Source of the DNA: Eikenella longinqua
GTDB lineage: Bacteria > Pseudomonadota > Gammaproteobacteria > Burkholderiales > Neisseriaceae
Direction of reading: 5' to 3'
Length of the DNA stretch: 64,000 nt
Assembly (NCBI RefSeq): GCF_001648355.1
Contig: NZ_LXSL01000017.1
Coordinates: 1 to 64,000 of the forward strand
Part shown: in pieces, positions 34,631 to 43,547 of the stretch
How positions within the stretch are numbered: position 1 is the stretch's first letter
How the letters are laid out: each line of letters starts with the position of its first letter
Position numbers and translations under genes: made by a program
The notes under the pieces: generated by a model
Seen by the model: the letters and a program-made list of their open reading frames with translations, nothing else
Databases searched by the model: none
What the model was told of the DNA's origin: nothing

Positions 34631-35122
34631 GTGTGCAAACAGCGCGGCGGCACGGTATATACCGTCTCTTGGATCGGCATGATAGCGATGGCTGCCGCCA
34701 CGCTGGCGGGCGGCGTGCTGCTGGCCTTCCTGCTGATGGCTCTGCTGATAATAGTCGGCCTTATCCCCGAACTTATCCTGCTGCCGCCCTTCGCTCTGTT
34801 TTGGCTGTGGCTCACCGAAAGCTGGTGGTTCGGCCTCACCACGCGCCGCTTCGCCAAAATCACGCCCGGCGAGCTGATTTTGTATGGCGCATTCGGGCGG
34901 GTGCGGCAAACCTACAATCGCCAAGCGTGCAGTTTCCGCGGCGGGGTTTACGAGCTCAAAAGCTCCGGGCATCCGCGTTACGTGTTTTTCAAATTGCATG
35001 CCCGCCGCCCCGGCCAACGCTTTGCCCGCAGTATTAACCTCAGCCTGTGCGCCAATCCCGGCGCCTTAATCAAAGAGTTGGTGGGCAGCGAATCGTTTAT
35101 CCTGTGGCCTTACAAAACATAA
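34631..35122 (+). CDS. two-helix membrane protein of unknown function
   Basis: 163 residues from GTG 34631 or 147 from ATG 34679. Two adjacent transmembrane segments (IAMAAATLAGGVLLAFLLMA and LLIIVGLIPELILLPPFALF plus WLWLTESWWFG) are followed by a basic cytoplasmic domain of about 90 residues (TTRRFAKITPGELILYGAFG to FILWPYKT). No family recognised. The frame is continuous upstream to ATG 34472 except for a TAG at 34604-34606, so the real gene may be longer and broken. The stop lies at the edge of a 57-bp repeat. Confidence 0.6.
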   Translation: MCKQRGGTVYTVSWIGMIAMAAATLAGGVLLAFLLMALLIIVGLIPELILLPPFALFWLWLTESWWFGLTTRRFAKITPGELILYGAFGRVRQTYNRQACSFRGGVYELKSSGHPRYVFFKLHARRPGQRFARSINLSLCANPGALIKELVGSESFILWPYKT

Positions 35123-35177
35123 AGGCTACCTGAAAACGATGTCTTGCGAAGCAAGGCTGAGTTTCTGCGAAGCTAAA
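35121..35177 (+). repeat. 57-bp direct repeat, copy 1, upstream of ligE
   Basis: Begins with AAAGGCTACCTGAAAACGAT (eikDUS) and ends TTTCTGCGAAGCTAAA. Identical to 36123-36179. Followed here by further modules of the same repeat family up to the eikDUS at 35243. Confidence 0.9.
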
Positions 35178-35292
35178 GCACCGCTTCAACGAAGTTAAAC
35201 CGAGCAAAACAAGTTTCTGCGAAGCTAAACCCGCAAACCATTTTTCAGGTAGCCTCAACCCAAGCACCCCATCCCACCCCAACCATCCCGCC

Positions 35293-36099
35293 ATGAAACG
35301 CCTCCTCCTCATCTTCGCCCTCCTGCTTTCCCCCGTCCTGCACGCCGCACCGCCCAATCTCATCCTCGCCAAAGAATACAGCGGCCAAAACATTGCCGGC
35401 TGGGCCATGAGCGAAAAGCTCGACGGCGTGCGCGCCTATTGGGACGGGCAAAAACTCATCAGCCGCCAAGGCCACCCCTTTTCCCCGCCCGCCGGATTCA
35501 CTCGCGATTTCCCGCCCTTTCCGCTCGACGGCGAACTCTACAGCCGGCACGGCGCCTTCGAGCAGATTTCCGCCACCGTGCGCCGCAGCGGCAGCGATTG
35601 GAGCGGCATCAAACTGCACGTTTTCGACGCCCCGCAAGCCCCCGGCAACCTCTATCAACGCCTCGAACTCGTGCGGCGCCACCTCGCCGCCCACCCCCGC
35701 GCCAACATCGCCCTCATCCCGCAAACCCCCGCCCGCAATATCGAGCACGCCCGCCAATTCCTGCGCCAAATCGAAAACCAAGGCGGCGAAGGCGTGATGC
35801 TGCGCAACCCCGATACCCCCTACCAAGGCGGCCGCAGCAGCAACCTGCTCAAGCTCAAAAGCGCCCACGACGCCGAATGCACCGTTACCGCCCACCACGA
35901 AGGCAAAGGCCGCAACACCGGTCTGCTCGGCGCCGTGTCCTGCCGCAACGAGCTGGGCGAATTCCGCATCGGCTCCGGCTTCAAAGACGCCGACCGCCGC
36001 AACCCGCCCCCCATCGGCAGCCGCATCACCTACAAATACCGCGGCTTCACCGCCAAAGGCACCCCCCGCTTCGCCACCTACCTGCGCCGTGCCAACTGA
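35293..36099 (+). CDS. ligE: periplasmic ATP-dependent DNA ligase, Lig E type
   Basis: 268 residues with a signal peptide (MKRLLLIFALLLSPVLHAAP), then a minimal ligase of nucleotidyltransferase plus OB domain and no further domains. Catalytic Lys is in motif I SEKLDGVRAYWDG; further motifs are FPLDGELY (III), GGEGVMLRNPD (IV) and LLKLK (V). Lig E is found in Gram-negative bacteria, often naturally competent ones, and is exported; it has been tied to handling of external DNA and biofilm in Neisseria. Framed by 57-bp identical direct repeats that each start with eikDUS. Confidence 0.93.
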   Translation: MKRLLLIFALLLSPVLHAAPPNLILAKEYSGQNIAGWAMSEKLDGVRAYWDGQKLISRQGHPFSPPAGFTRDFPPFPLDGELYSRHGAFEQISATVRRSGSDWSGIKLHVFDAPQAPGNLYQRLELVRRHLAAHPRANIALIPQTPARNIEHARQFLRQIENQGGEGVMLRNPDTPYQGGRSSNLLKLKSAHDAECTVTAHHEGKGRNTGLLGAVSCRNELGEFRIGSGFKDADRRNPPPIGSRITYKYRGFTAKGTPRFATYLRRAN

Positions 36100-36122
36100 A
36101 CCCTAAGCCGCCTGCCCGCGCA

Positions 36123-36179
36123 AAAGGCTACCTGAAAACGATGTCTTGCGAAGCAAGGCTGAGTTTCTGCGAAGCTAAA
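36123..36179 (+). repeat. 57-bp direct repeat, copy 2, downstream of ligE
   Basis: Same 57 bases as 35121-35177; the facing eikDUS at about 36193 makes it part of a hairpin. Confidence 0.9.
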
Positions 36180-36330
36180 ACGCAAATCTGTTTTCAGGTA
36201 GCCTTTCGCCAGCCCGCCGCCGCGTTGCCTAAGCTCCCGCACCAGCCGTTTGCCATGCCATACTGCGCCGTTTCCCTCCGGCTTCGTCTATAATCCCTCC
36301 TTCCGTTTACCCCGCAAAGGCTACCTGAAA

Positions 36331-36750
36331 ATGCCCGCCACACGCCTCCTCCCCCTCCTCGCCGCGCTGCTGCTTGCCGCCTGCGGCGCCACCTTCGCCC
36401 CGCAGGATTTGCCGCATCTGGCGGCGGGCGAGAGCCGCCGTTTCAAGCTGGAGCGGCTGGACGAAACCGGCGCGGCGGAGCAGGTGTCGCTGCTGGTGGT
36501 GCAGGGCGAGGCGGGCGGGCAGTCGCGCTGGATTCAAACCGACGCGTTCGGCGCGCCGCTGGCGCGTTTGCTGGCCACGCCAAGCGGCTGGCGGCGCGAC
36601 GGTTTCGTGCCGCCGAACCATGCTTCGCAGGCGGTGTTCACGGCGATGTTCCCGCTGTTGGAAAACGGTTTTTCTGACGGCCGGCCGCGCGAACTGGAAA
36701 GCGGCGGGGCGAAATGGCGGCTCACGCCTTTGGGAGAGAACGATGAATAA
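36331..36750 (+). CDS. DUF3261-like lipoprotein of an aryl-polyene type cluster
   Basis: 139 residues with a lipoprotein signal (LLLAACGA, Cys at 18). The short mature domain (FKLERLDETGAAEQVSLLVV, then WIQTDAFGAPLARLLATPSG) resembles the DUF3261 lipoprotein seen in aryl polyene (APE) and related fatty-acid-like clusters, where it is thought to help move product to the outer membrane. An eikDUS ends directly at the ATG (CTGAAA-ATG). The stop overlaps the next gene's start, so it is cotranscribed with the ketosynthase. Confidence 0.75.
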   Translation: MPATRLLPLLAALLLAACGATFAPQDLPHLAAGESRRFKLERLDETGAAEQVSLLVVQGEAGGQSRWIQTDAFGAPLARLLATPSGWRRDGFVPPNHASQAVFTAMFPLLENGFSDGRPRELESGGAKWRLTPLGENDE

Positions 36751-37969
36751 GGCGCGGGCATACCTCGGTCGGCCGGGTTTGGTGTCGGCGTTGGGCAGCG
36801 GCGTGGCGGAACATGTGCGCGGCCTGTTGAGGCCGTCTGAAACCAGCCCGCTCACCTTTTCCACCGAATGGGTGAAGGGCAAAAACCGTGCTTTCGGCGC
36901 GGTAAACCGGCCGTTGCGCCCGTTTCCAAGCAATCTGCCCGCCGAACACCGCAGCCGCAACAACCAATTGCTGTGGGACGCTTTGGCGCAAATCGAACCG
37001 CAAATTCAGGTAGCCCTCAGCCGTTACGGCGCGGGCAGAATCGGCGTGGTCATCGGCACATCGGTGGGCGGTGCGGACGAAAACATCCCGCTGTTCCAAC
37101 ACGTTGCCAACGGTGGCGGCTGGGCGGACATGCCGTTCAAACAGCAGGCGCAACTGCTTTCCTCGCCCGCCGATTTTGCCGCAGCGGCGTACGGCCTGCG
37201 GGGCGCGTGCTACGGCGTGTCCACCGCCTGCACTTCCGGCGCGCGCGCCCTCATCAGCGCGGCACGGCTCTTGCGGCTGGGCGTGTGCGACGCGGTGCTG
37301 TGCGGCGGCGTGGACACGCTCTCGCCGCTCACCATCAACGGCTTCGCCGCGCTGGAAGTGCTTTCAGACGGCCTCGCCAACCCGTTTTCCAAAAACCGCA
37401 ACGGCATCAACATCGGCGAAGCCGCCGCCGTGTTCGTGATGACGCGCGAAGGCGGCGGCGATACCCTGCCGCTCTTGGGCTACGGCGCGAGCAGCGATGC
37501 GCACCACATGTCTTCCCCACGCCCCGACGGCCTCGGCGCGGCGCAGGCTTTTCAGGTAGCCTTAAACCACGCAGGTTTGCCGCCCGAAAGCATCGGCTGG
37601 ATTAACCTGCACGGCACCGGCACGCCGCTCAACGACGGCATGGAAAGCCGCGCCGTGGCCGACGTGTTCGGCAGCCATACCGCTGCCACCTCCACCAAAC
37701 CGCTCACCGGCCACACCCTCGGCGCAGCCGGCGCGCTGGAAGCCGCGTTTTTATGGATCATGGCCAGCCGCCGCGACAACCCCGAAGGCGCATTGCCGCC
37801 GCAATTGTGGGACGGCCAGGCCGACCCCGCGCTGCCCCCAATCGCGCTCACAGTTTCAGGTAGCCATTGGCCGCAGGGGCGGCGCATCGGCGCGAGTTCG
37901 TCCTTCGCCTTCGGCGGCAACAATAGCGTCCTCATCATCGGAGAAGAACATGCCGCAATGCCCGATTAA
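36743..37969 (+). CDS. beta-ketoacyl-ACP synthase (FabF/ApeO-like)
   Basis: 408 residues. Thiolase-fold ketosynthase with intact Cys-His-His (STACTSGARA; NLHGTGTPLNDG; PLTGHTLGAAGALEA) and C-terminal GASSSFAFGGNNSVLII. The pairing with a DUF3261 lipoprotein before and a hotdog dehydratase after is the end part of an aryl polyene cluster, in which two ketosynthases, a ketoreductase and the dehydratase extend a conjugated polyene on ACP. It carries two perfect Neisseria AG-DUS (36830-36841 and, inverted, 37363-37374) besides eikDUS, so the gene was probably imported from Neisseria. Overlaps both neighbours. Confidence 0.88.
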   Translation: MNKARAYLGRPGLVSALGSGVAEHVRGLLRPSETSPLTFSTEWVKGKNRAFGAVNRPLRPFPSNLPAEHRSRNNQLLWDALAQIEPQIQVALSRYGAGRIGVVIGTSVGGADENIPLFQHVANGGGWADMPFKQQAQLLSSPADFAAAAYGLRGACYGVSTACTSGARALISAARLLRLGVCDAVLCGGVDTLSPLTINGFAALEVLSDGLANPFSKNRNGINIGEAAAVFVMTREGGGDTLPLLGYGASSDAHHMSSPRPDGLGAAQAFQVALNHAGLPPESIGWINLHGTGTPLNDGMESRAVADVFGSHTAATSTKPLTGHTLGAAGALEAAFLWIMASRRDNPEGALPPQLWDGQADPALPPIALTVSGSHWPQGRRIGASSSFAFGGNNSVLIIGEEHAAMPD

Positions 37970-38453
37970 ACAGCCCGCCGCATTACTGCCGCACAGCGGC
38001 CGCATGGTGCTGCTGGATGAAGTTTTATCTTATGATAACAACAGCCTGAACGCCATCTGCACCGTCCGGCCCGACTGCATCCTGCTGCCAGACGGCGCAA
38101 ACGCCCTGCCCGGCTGGCTCGGCATGGAAATCATGGCGCAGGCCGTGGGCGCATGGGCGGGCGCGCACGCGCTGGACGCCGGCCGCCCCGTGCAGCTCGG
38201 CTTCCTGCTCGGCACGCGCAAGCTCACCTTCGCCCAGCCCGACATTCCCGTCGGCATCGTACTCGACGTGCAAATCACCCTGTCCTGGCAAGACAACGCC
38301 ACCAACATGGGCGTGTTCGACTGCACCCTAACCTGCCGCACCCCACCCCCTAGCCGCCCCGACCTCCCGCCCGGCACCCTGCTGCTCTCCGGCGCGCTCA
38401 ACGTGTTCAGCCCCACCAGCCGCGAGGCCTTGGACGCGATTTTGGGGCGGTAG
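37950..38453 (+). CDS. 3-hydroxyacyl-ACP dehydratase, ApeP-like hotdog protein
   Basis: 167 residues, single hotdog fold with PHSGRMVLLDEV at the start and GMEIMAQAVGAWAGAHALD in the central helix, the pattern of ApeP/FabZ-like dehydratases. It overlaps the ketosynthase by 20 bases. In complete clusters a ketoreductase (ApeQ) and second ketosynthase (ApeR) would follow; here the sequence runs into a decayed region and IS remnants, so the pathway cannot be complete from this locus. Confidence 0.85.
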   Translation: MPQCPIKQPAALLPHSGRMVLLDEVLSYDNNSLNAICTVRPDCILLPDGANALPGWLGMEIMAQAVGAWAGAHALDAGRPVQLGFLLGTRKLTFAQPDIPVGIVLDVQITLSWQDNATNMGVFDCTLTCRTPPPSRPDLPPGTLLLSGALNVFSPTSREALDAILGR

Positions 38454-38891
38454 CGGAAATACTGCTGCCCTTTATTTTGGATCGGTTGCAGCTGGTGTTT
38501 TCAGGTAGCCTGAACGCGATCTGCAGTTAAGTATTTGTAATACATAGCCACCCGAAGGCGACTGGGTGGTATATTCAAACATGGCTTGTTTACCAACTGG
38601 AAATGTAAACCCCTTGTTTCTTGCCATAGGAATGAAATGCCGTACTTCCCTTATCAACCACACAAAAAGGTGTTGGTTTTTTATGAACACCAGAAATTTG
38701 ATGATGTTTACGAGCAACCAGTGCTTTTTTGCCTGTTACAAGGCAGATTATATCTTTGAAATCATATGCTTATTTATCATTACCAGCAGAAATGGATAAA
38801 TAATCCTGTGCCATTTTAGGTTGGCACACTAAAGCTGCAGACTCTTCCACCAAACGAAACTTATATTGCTATCTTTAGCTTTAATAATCTT
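38454..38891. other. AT-rich decayed region between the APE fragment and the IS remnants
   Basis: One eikDUS at about 38499. On the minus strand (about 38520-38900) short stretches look like once-coding sequence in shifting frames (VEESAALVCQPKMAQDYL; FTFPVGKQAMFEYTTQSPSG), but no intact gene or family is recognisable. Confidence 0.4.
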
Positions 38892-39457
38892 AGGAGCTGA
38901 CGTAGATTAGCAGCTATGCTAGGCTACGAAAATGCAAATAACCAATTGTAAACTAAGTGGGAAAATACAAAAGAAACTGCTCGAGTTTTTGTACTCGAAG
39001 TTACCGCCCGTGCTGCTGCCGATATTTTAGGCATACAGCCCAACTCTGCCATCCTGTTCTACCGCAAAATCCGCCAAGTCATCAGCCATCATCTGGCACT
39101 GGCGGCCGATGAAATCTTTGACGGTGCCGTCGAACTGGACGAAAGCTATTTCGGCGGACGCCGTAAAGGCAGACGCAGACGTGGTGCGGCAGGCAAGGTA
39201 GTGGTATTCGGCATCCTGAAACAGCAGGGACGGGTCTACACCATTGTGGTGGATAACGCTAAGTCTGGAATGTTACTGCCTGTCATCAAAAAGAAAATCA
39301 TGCCGGACAGCATTGTTTATACCAACAGCCTGAGCAATAACGACAAGCTGGACGAGCAGTTTTATCCATTACCATATCAATCATTCTCAAGGGTTTGCAA
39401 AGCATCAGAACCACATTAACGGCATCGCACCCTTTTGGAATCAGGCAAAGCGCGTCG
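38892..39457 (+). mobile_element. IS1595-family (IS1016-like) element, decayed
   Basis: The transposase starts at ATG 38932 (MQITNCKLSGKIQKKLLEF). A T-tract at about 38986-38990 is one base short, shifting frame before FVLEVTARAAADILGIQ. The middle keeps the DDE-region ELDESYFGGRRKGRRRRG and VVVDNAK. The end is frameshifted again near 39360 (expected HINGIAPFWNQAKR is readable in another frame to about 39455). The left end about 38892 resembles the IS1016 terminus. It is non-functional. Confidence 0.75.
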
Positions 39458-39990
39458 TGTAGAAAACAGTAGCGTTGTTTACAGTATTTCTAGGAGAATA
39501 CTGAACATGAACATGCACAAAAACACCCGCCTCATCCCGCACCACCGCCAAGCCATCTGGCTGGCATATACACATCAGAAAGAAAGCTTTTCCTCCCTAG
39601 CCCGCCGCTACCAGGTCAGCCGCGTTACCATCTACCGCGCACTCAAAGCCGCCAGGGGCAGGCTGCTCAAACCCCAAAACAGTACCAACAAAGGCTCGGC
39701 CAACCATGCTTTCGGTGTAGTCTGTTATGAAAACGGGATTGGCCTGAAGTTTACCCGGGTTGCCCGTCTACAGACCGACGGTAAGGGCGGAACGGGCCAT
39801 TCATACCCTGATGGAGATGTGGCACGAGAAACAGTCGTTCGAGAGTTCGGAACACCGGCAGAAGGAACTGTGCCGCTTCGTCAATTTCTACAACACGGTG
39901 AAGCCGCATGCCGGTTTGAACGGCGATACGCCATTTGAGATATTACAGGCTTCATTCTCAACCTATGGTGTAAACGTCGCGGTTGATTTC
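39458..39990 (+). mobile_element. IS481-family element remnant with internal deletion
   Basis: The transposase starts at ATG 39507 (MNMHKNTRLIPHHRQAIWLA, helix-turn-helix LARRYQVSRVTIYRALK). After STNKGSANHAFGVVCYENGI most of the catalytic core is missing, and a frameshift near 39755 leaves the C-terminal part (MEMWHEKQSFESSEHRQKEL, then FVNFYNTVKPHAGL) in another frame. Ends resemble inverted TGTAGAAA / TTTCTATA. It abuts the IS1016-like remnant on the left and the mfd stop codon on the right. Confidence 0.75.
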
Positions 39991-42900
39991 TATACTGCTA
40001 CCATACCTCCCTTCAGCCGCCGCAACACATCCTTCACGGCATTTATCCTTGTCTCCACATCTCCCATTTCCGACGTAACCCTCAATTTGTCCGCCCCCGC
40101 CAGCCGATATTTTTTATCGCTCTGAATCAGCATAATAATCTCCGTCGGGTCGATTTGGTGGTGTTTGCCGAAGGTTACAGTTACGGCTTCGCCTGTGGCG
40201 TCGATGGCGTCTATACCCAATTCTTTTGCGGAGAGCCGCAGGTGGTGGCTTTCGATGAGGGTTTTGACGGGTTGTTCGGGCAGGCCGAAACGGTCCACCA
40301 ACTCTTCGTGTATGGCGTTGATTTGCTGCACGGTTTCGCAGACGGCGAGGCGTTTGTAGAGGACGAGCCGTTCGTGGATGTCGGGGCAGTAGCTTTCAGG
40401 CAGCAGGGCGGGGCTGTGCAGTTTGATTTCGGTGGTGATGCCCAGCGGTGCGTCGAGGTCGGGCTGGCGGCCTTTTTTGAGGTCGCGCACGGCCTGTTTG
40501 AGCATTTCCGTATAAAGCGTGAAGCCGACCTGTATCATTTCGCCGGATTGTCCTTCGCCGAGGATTTCGCCTGCGCCGCGGATTTCCAAATCCTGCATGG
40601 CGAGGGTGAAGCCTGCGCCGAGTTCGTCTGCCGCCGCGATGGCGTCGAGGCGTTTTTCGGCGTCTTTGGTGATGTATTCGGGCGTGAGCAGGTAGGCGTA
40701 GGCTTGGTGGTGGCTGCGGCCGACGCGCCCGCGAAGCTGATGCAGTTGCGCCAGTCCGAATTTGTCGGCGCGGTTGATGATGATGGTGTTGGCGTTGGGG
40801 ATGTCGATGCCGGTTTCGATGATGGTGGAACAGAGCAACACGTTGAATCTTTGCTGCAAAAAGTCGCGCATCACTTGTTCCAGCTCGCGCTCGCGCAGTT
40901 GTCCGTGCGCCACGCCGATGCGGGCTTCGGGCAGCAAGGTTTCCAGCCGCTCGCGCATGTTTTCAATCGTATCCACTTCATTGTGCAGGAAAAACACCTG
41001 CCCGCCGCGTTTGAGTTCGCGCAATACGGCTTCGCGCACGCTGCCTTCGCTGAACGGTTTGACAAAGGTTTTCACGGCAAGGCGGCGGCTGGGCGCGGTG
41101 GTAATCAGCGAGAAGTCGCGCAGGCCTTCGAGTGCCATGCTGAGCGTGCGCGGAATCGGCGTGGCGGTCATGGTAAGAATATCGACGTTGGCGCGCAGGC
41201 GTTTGAGCTGCTCTTTCTGGCGCACGCCGAAGCGGTGTTCTTCGTCAATGATGACCAGTCCTAAGTTTTTGAATTTGATGTCGTCCTGCACCAGTTTGTG
41301 CGTGCCGATAACGATATCGACTGTACCGTCTGCCATGCCTTCCAGCGCGGCTTTGGTGGCTTTGCTGTTGTTGAAACGCGAAAGGCTGGCGACTTTGACG
41401 GGGAAATCGGCGAAACGGTCGGCGAAGTTTTGCGCGTGCTGCTCGACCAGAAGCGTGGTCGGGGCGAGTACGGCGACCTGTTTGCCGCCCATCACCGCCA
41501 CAAACGCGGCGCGCAGGGCGACTTCGGTTTTGCCGAAACCCACGTCGCCGCACACCAGCCGGTCCATCGGCTTCGCCTGCGTCAGGTCTTGAATCACGGC
41601 GGCAATGGCGGCGGCCTGGTCTTCAGTTTCCTCGTAGCCGAAGCCATCGGCAAACGCCTGATAGTCCAACTCGTTGATTTCAAACTTGTGTCCCGATTGG
41701 GCAGCACGTTGGGCGTAGAGGTTGAGCAACTCGGCGGCGGTGTCGCGCGCTTTTTCGGCGGCTTTGCGCTTCGCCTTGTTCCACGCACCGCTGCCGAGCT
41801 TGTGCAGGGCGACGTTTTCATGCGCCTGACCGGAGTAGCGGCTGATTAAATGCAGTTGCGAAACAGGCACATAAAGCTGCGCTTCGCCCGCGTATTCGAG
41901 CAACATCATTTCGTTGGTTTCGCCGCCCAAATTCATCGTTACCAAGCCCATATACCGCCCGATGCCGTGTTCTTCGTGCACGACGGGGTCGCCGATGTTG
42001 ATTTCGGCAAGGTCGCGCAACAGGCCGTCCGATACGGCGGCGTGTTTCTTGCGGCGGTTGTGGACGCGGGCGCGGGCGACGTATTGGTAGAGCTCGGATT
42101 CGGTGATGACGGCAAGGCGCAGGCTGCTTTCGGGGGTGGGGCTACCTGAAAATTTATCCGCAGCATTTTCAGGTAGCCTTTCAATGTGCAGGCTACTTTT
42201 TGTGTTCAGGCCGACTGAAAGTTCGGGCGTAGGTCGGGCATTCAGGCTGCCTGAAAATTCCCCGCCCAGTTTGAACCCTTCCGCCAGCGGCGTTACCGCG
42301 ATACACAGCGGCGCGGTATCGTCCAGAAACGCCTGCCAGCCCGCCACGGGCTTGGGTTTCAAGCCGTGCTGGGCGAAGAAGCCGAGCATGGTTTCGCGCC
42401 GCCCCGCGCTTTCGGCGCACAGCAGAATCCGCCCGTCAAAGGCCGTTTGGAAGCCTTGCAGCGCGGCCAGCGACTGTTCCGACTGGCGGTTCACGGCCAC
42501 GTTCGGCAGCGCGTAGGGCGAAGCGGTGGTGATGTCCGGCCAAACTTGCGGATAGGCTTTCAGGCTGCCTGAAAAGCGGTCGGCGGGCAGATAGAGAAAC
42601 TGCGGCGGCAGTGGCGGGTAAGCCACATCGCCCTGCGCCAGCTTGTAGCGCGATTTCACTTCGGCATCAAAACGTGCGGCCTCGGCGTGCACGTCGCCCA
42701 CGCACACCGCCAGCGCGTCGCCGCCCACATAGTCGAACAGCGTGGCCAGCCCGTCTTCAAAAAACAGCGGCAGGTAATATTCCACGCCCGCGCCGAACTG
42801 CCCGCGCCCTACCGCCTGATACACGGCGGCCTCGTTCGGATTGCTTGGGATTTCTTCACGAAAGCGGTTGCGGAAGACTTTCTGCGCGTCCGCATCGGTG

Positions 42901-43547
42901 GGGAACTCGTGCGCGGGCAGCAGGCGGATTTCCGACACGGGCGCAAGCGTGCGCTGGGTGTCCGTGTCAAACGTTTTGATGCTGTCGATTTCATCGTCAA
43001 ACAAATCAAGGCGGTAGGGGAAATCCGCCCCCATCGGGAACAAATCCACAATGCCGCCACGCACGGCAAACTCGCCCGCCGCCACCACGTTGGACACGGC
43101 CGCATAGCCCGCTTCCACCAGATTGGCGCGCAGTTTGTCCAAATCCAGCCGCTGCCCCGTTTTCAGCCAAAACGTGCGCCCCAGCAGGAACGACGGCGGC
43201 GCAAGACGCTGCATGGCCGTGGCCACGGGCGCGAACAGCACGTCCGCCGCGCCGTTTTTGAGCTGCCACAGCACCGACAGCCGCTCCGACACCAAATCCT
43301 GATGCGGCGAGAAACGTTCGTAAGGCAGCGTTTCCCAGTCGGGCAGGAACAGCGCGGTGTCCTGCGGGCGGAAAAACTGCCACGCGGTTTGCAGGCGAAG
43401 GGCGGTTTCCGCGTCGGGGGTGAGGATGAGTTTGGGCGTTTTTTCAGGCAGATGGTGCGCCAGCAGCATAGGCAGCACGCCGGTGGAAAGATGGAGCCAG
43501 CGGGTTTTCTGGCCGGCAGCAGGCAGAGGGAAATTCATGTTGTTCAT
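39990..43547 (-). CDS. mfd: transcription-repair coupling factor
   Basis: Mfd removes stalled RNA polymerase and recruits UvrA. 1185 residues: UvrB-homology region at the N-terminus (DTALFLPDWETLPYERFSPH), RNAP-interacting domain (GDPVVHEEHGIGRYMGLV), translocase with Walker A GDVGFGKTEVALRAAF and DEEHRFGVRQKEQL, TRG motif region and a C-terminal TRCF domain. A Ser/Pro-rich stretch at about 430-475 is built from DUS translations (FSGSLNARP, RLPENAADKFSGSP). It contains two exact AG-simDUS (42244-42255, 42562-42573) and one eikDUS pair, so it is a mosaic. The IS481 remnant touches its stop codon and may have replaced the last residues (GGMVAV). Confidence 0.96.
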   Translation of the reverse strand: MNNMNFPLPAAGQKTRWLHLSTGVLPMLLAHHLPEKTPKLILTPDAETALRLQTAWQFFRPQDTALFLPDWETLPYERFSPHQDLVSERLSVLWQLKNGAADVLFAPVATAMQRLAPPSFLLGRTFWLKTGQRLDLDKLRANLVEAGYAAVSNVVAAGEFAVRGGIVDLFPMGADFPYRLDLFDDEIDSIKTFDTDTQRTLAPVSEIRLLPAHEFPTDADAQKVFRNRFREEIPSNPNEAAVYQAVGRGQFGAGVEYYLPLFFEDGLATLFDYVGGDALAVCVGDVHAEAARFDAEVKSRYKLAQGDVAYPPLPPQFLYLPADRFSGSLKAYPQVWPDITTASPYALPNVAVNRQSEQSLAALQGFQTAFDGRILLCAESAGRRETMLGFFAQHGLKPKPVAGWQAFLDDTAPLCIAVTPLAEGFKLGGEFSGSLNARPTPELSVGLNTKSSLHIERLPENAADKFSGSPTPESSLRLAVITESELYQYVARARVHNRRKKHAAVSDGLLRDLAEINIGDPVVHEEHGIGRYMGLVTMNLGGETNEMMLLEYAGEAQLYVPVSQLHLISRYSGQAHENVALHKLGSGAWNKAKRKAAEKARDTAAELLNLYAQRAAQSGHKFEINELDYQAFADGFGYEETEDQAAAIAAVIQDLTQAKPMDRLVCGDVGFGKTEVALRAAFVAVMGGKQVAVLAPTTLLVEQHAQNFADRFADFPVKVASLSRFNNSKATKAALEGMADGTVDIVIGTHKLVQDDIKFKNLGLVIIDEEHRFGVRQKEQLKRLRANVDILTMTATPIPRTLSMALEGLRDFSLITTAPSRRLAVKTFVKPFSEGSVREAVLRELKRGGQVFFLHNEVDTIENMRERLETLLPEARIGVAHGQLRERELEQVMRDFLQQRFNVLLCSTIIETGIDIPNANTIIINRADKFGLAQLHQLRGRVGRSHHQAYAYLLTPEYITKDAEKRLDAIAAADELGAGFTLAMQDLEIRGAGEILGEGQSGEMIQVGFTLYTEMLKQAVRDLKKGRQPDLDAPLGITTEIKLHSPALLPESYCPDIHERLVLYKRLAVCETVQQINAIHEELVDRFGLPEQPVKTLIESHHLRLSAKELGIDAIDATGEAVTVTFGKHHQIDPTEIIMLIQSDKKYRLAGADKLRVTSEMGDVETRINAVKDVLRRLKGGMVAV

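Noticed and set aside
39458..39990. IS481 remnant as a functional transposase gene
   Set aside because: Most of the catalytic core is deleted and the frame shifts.
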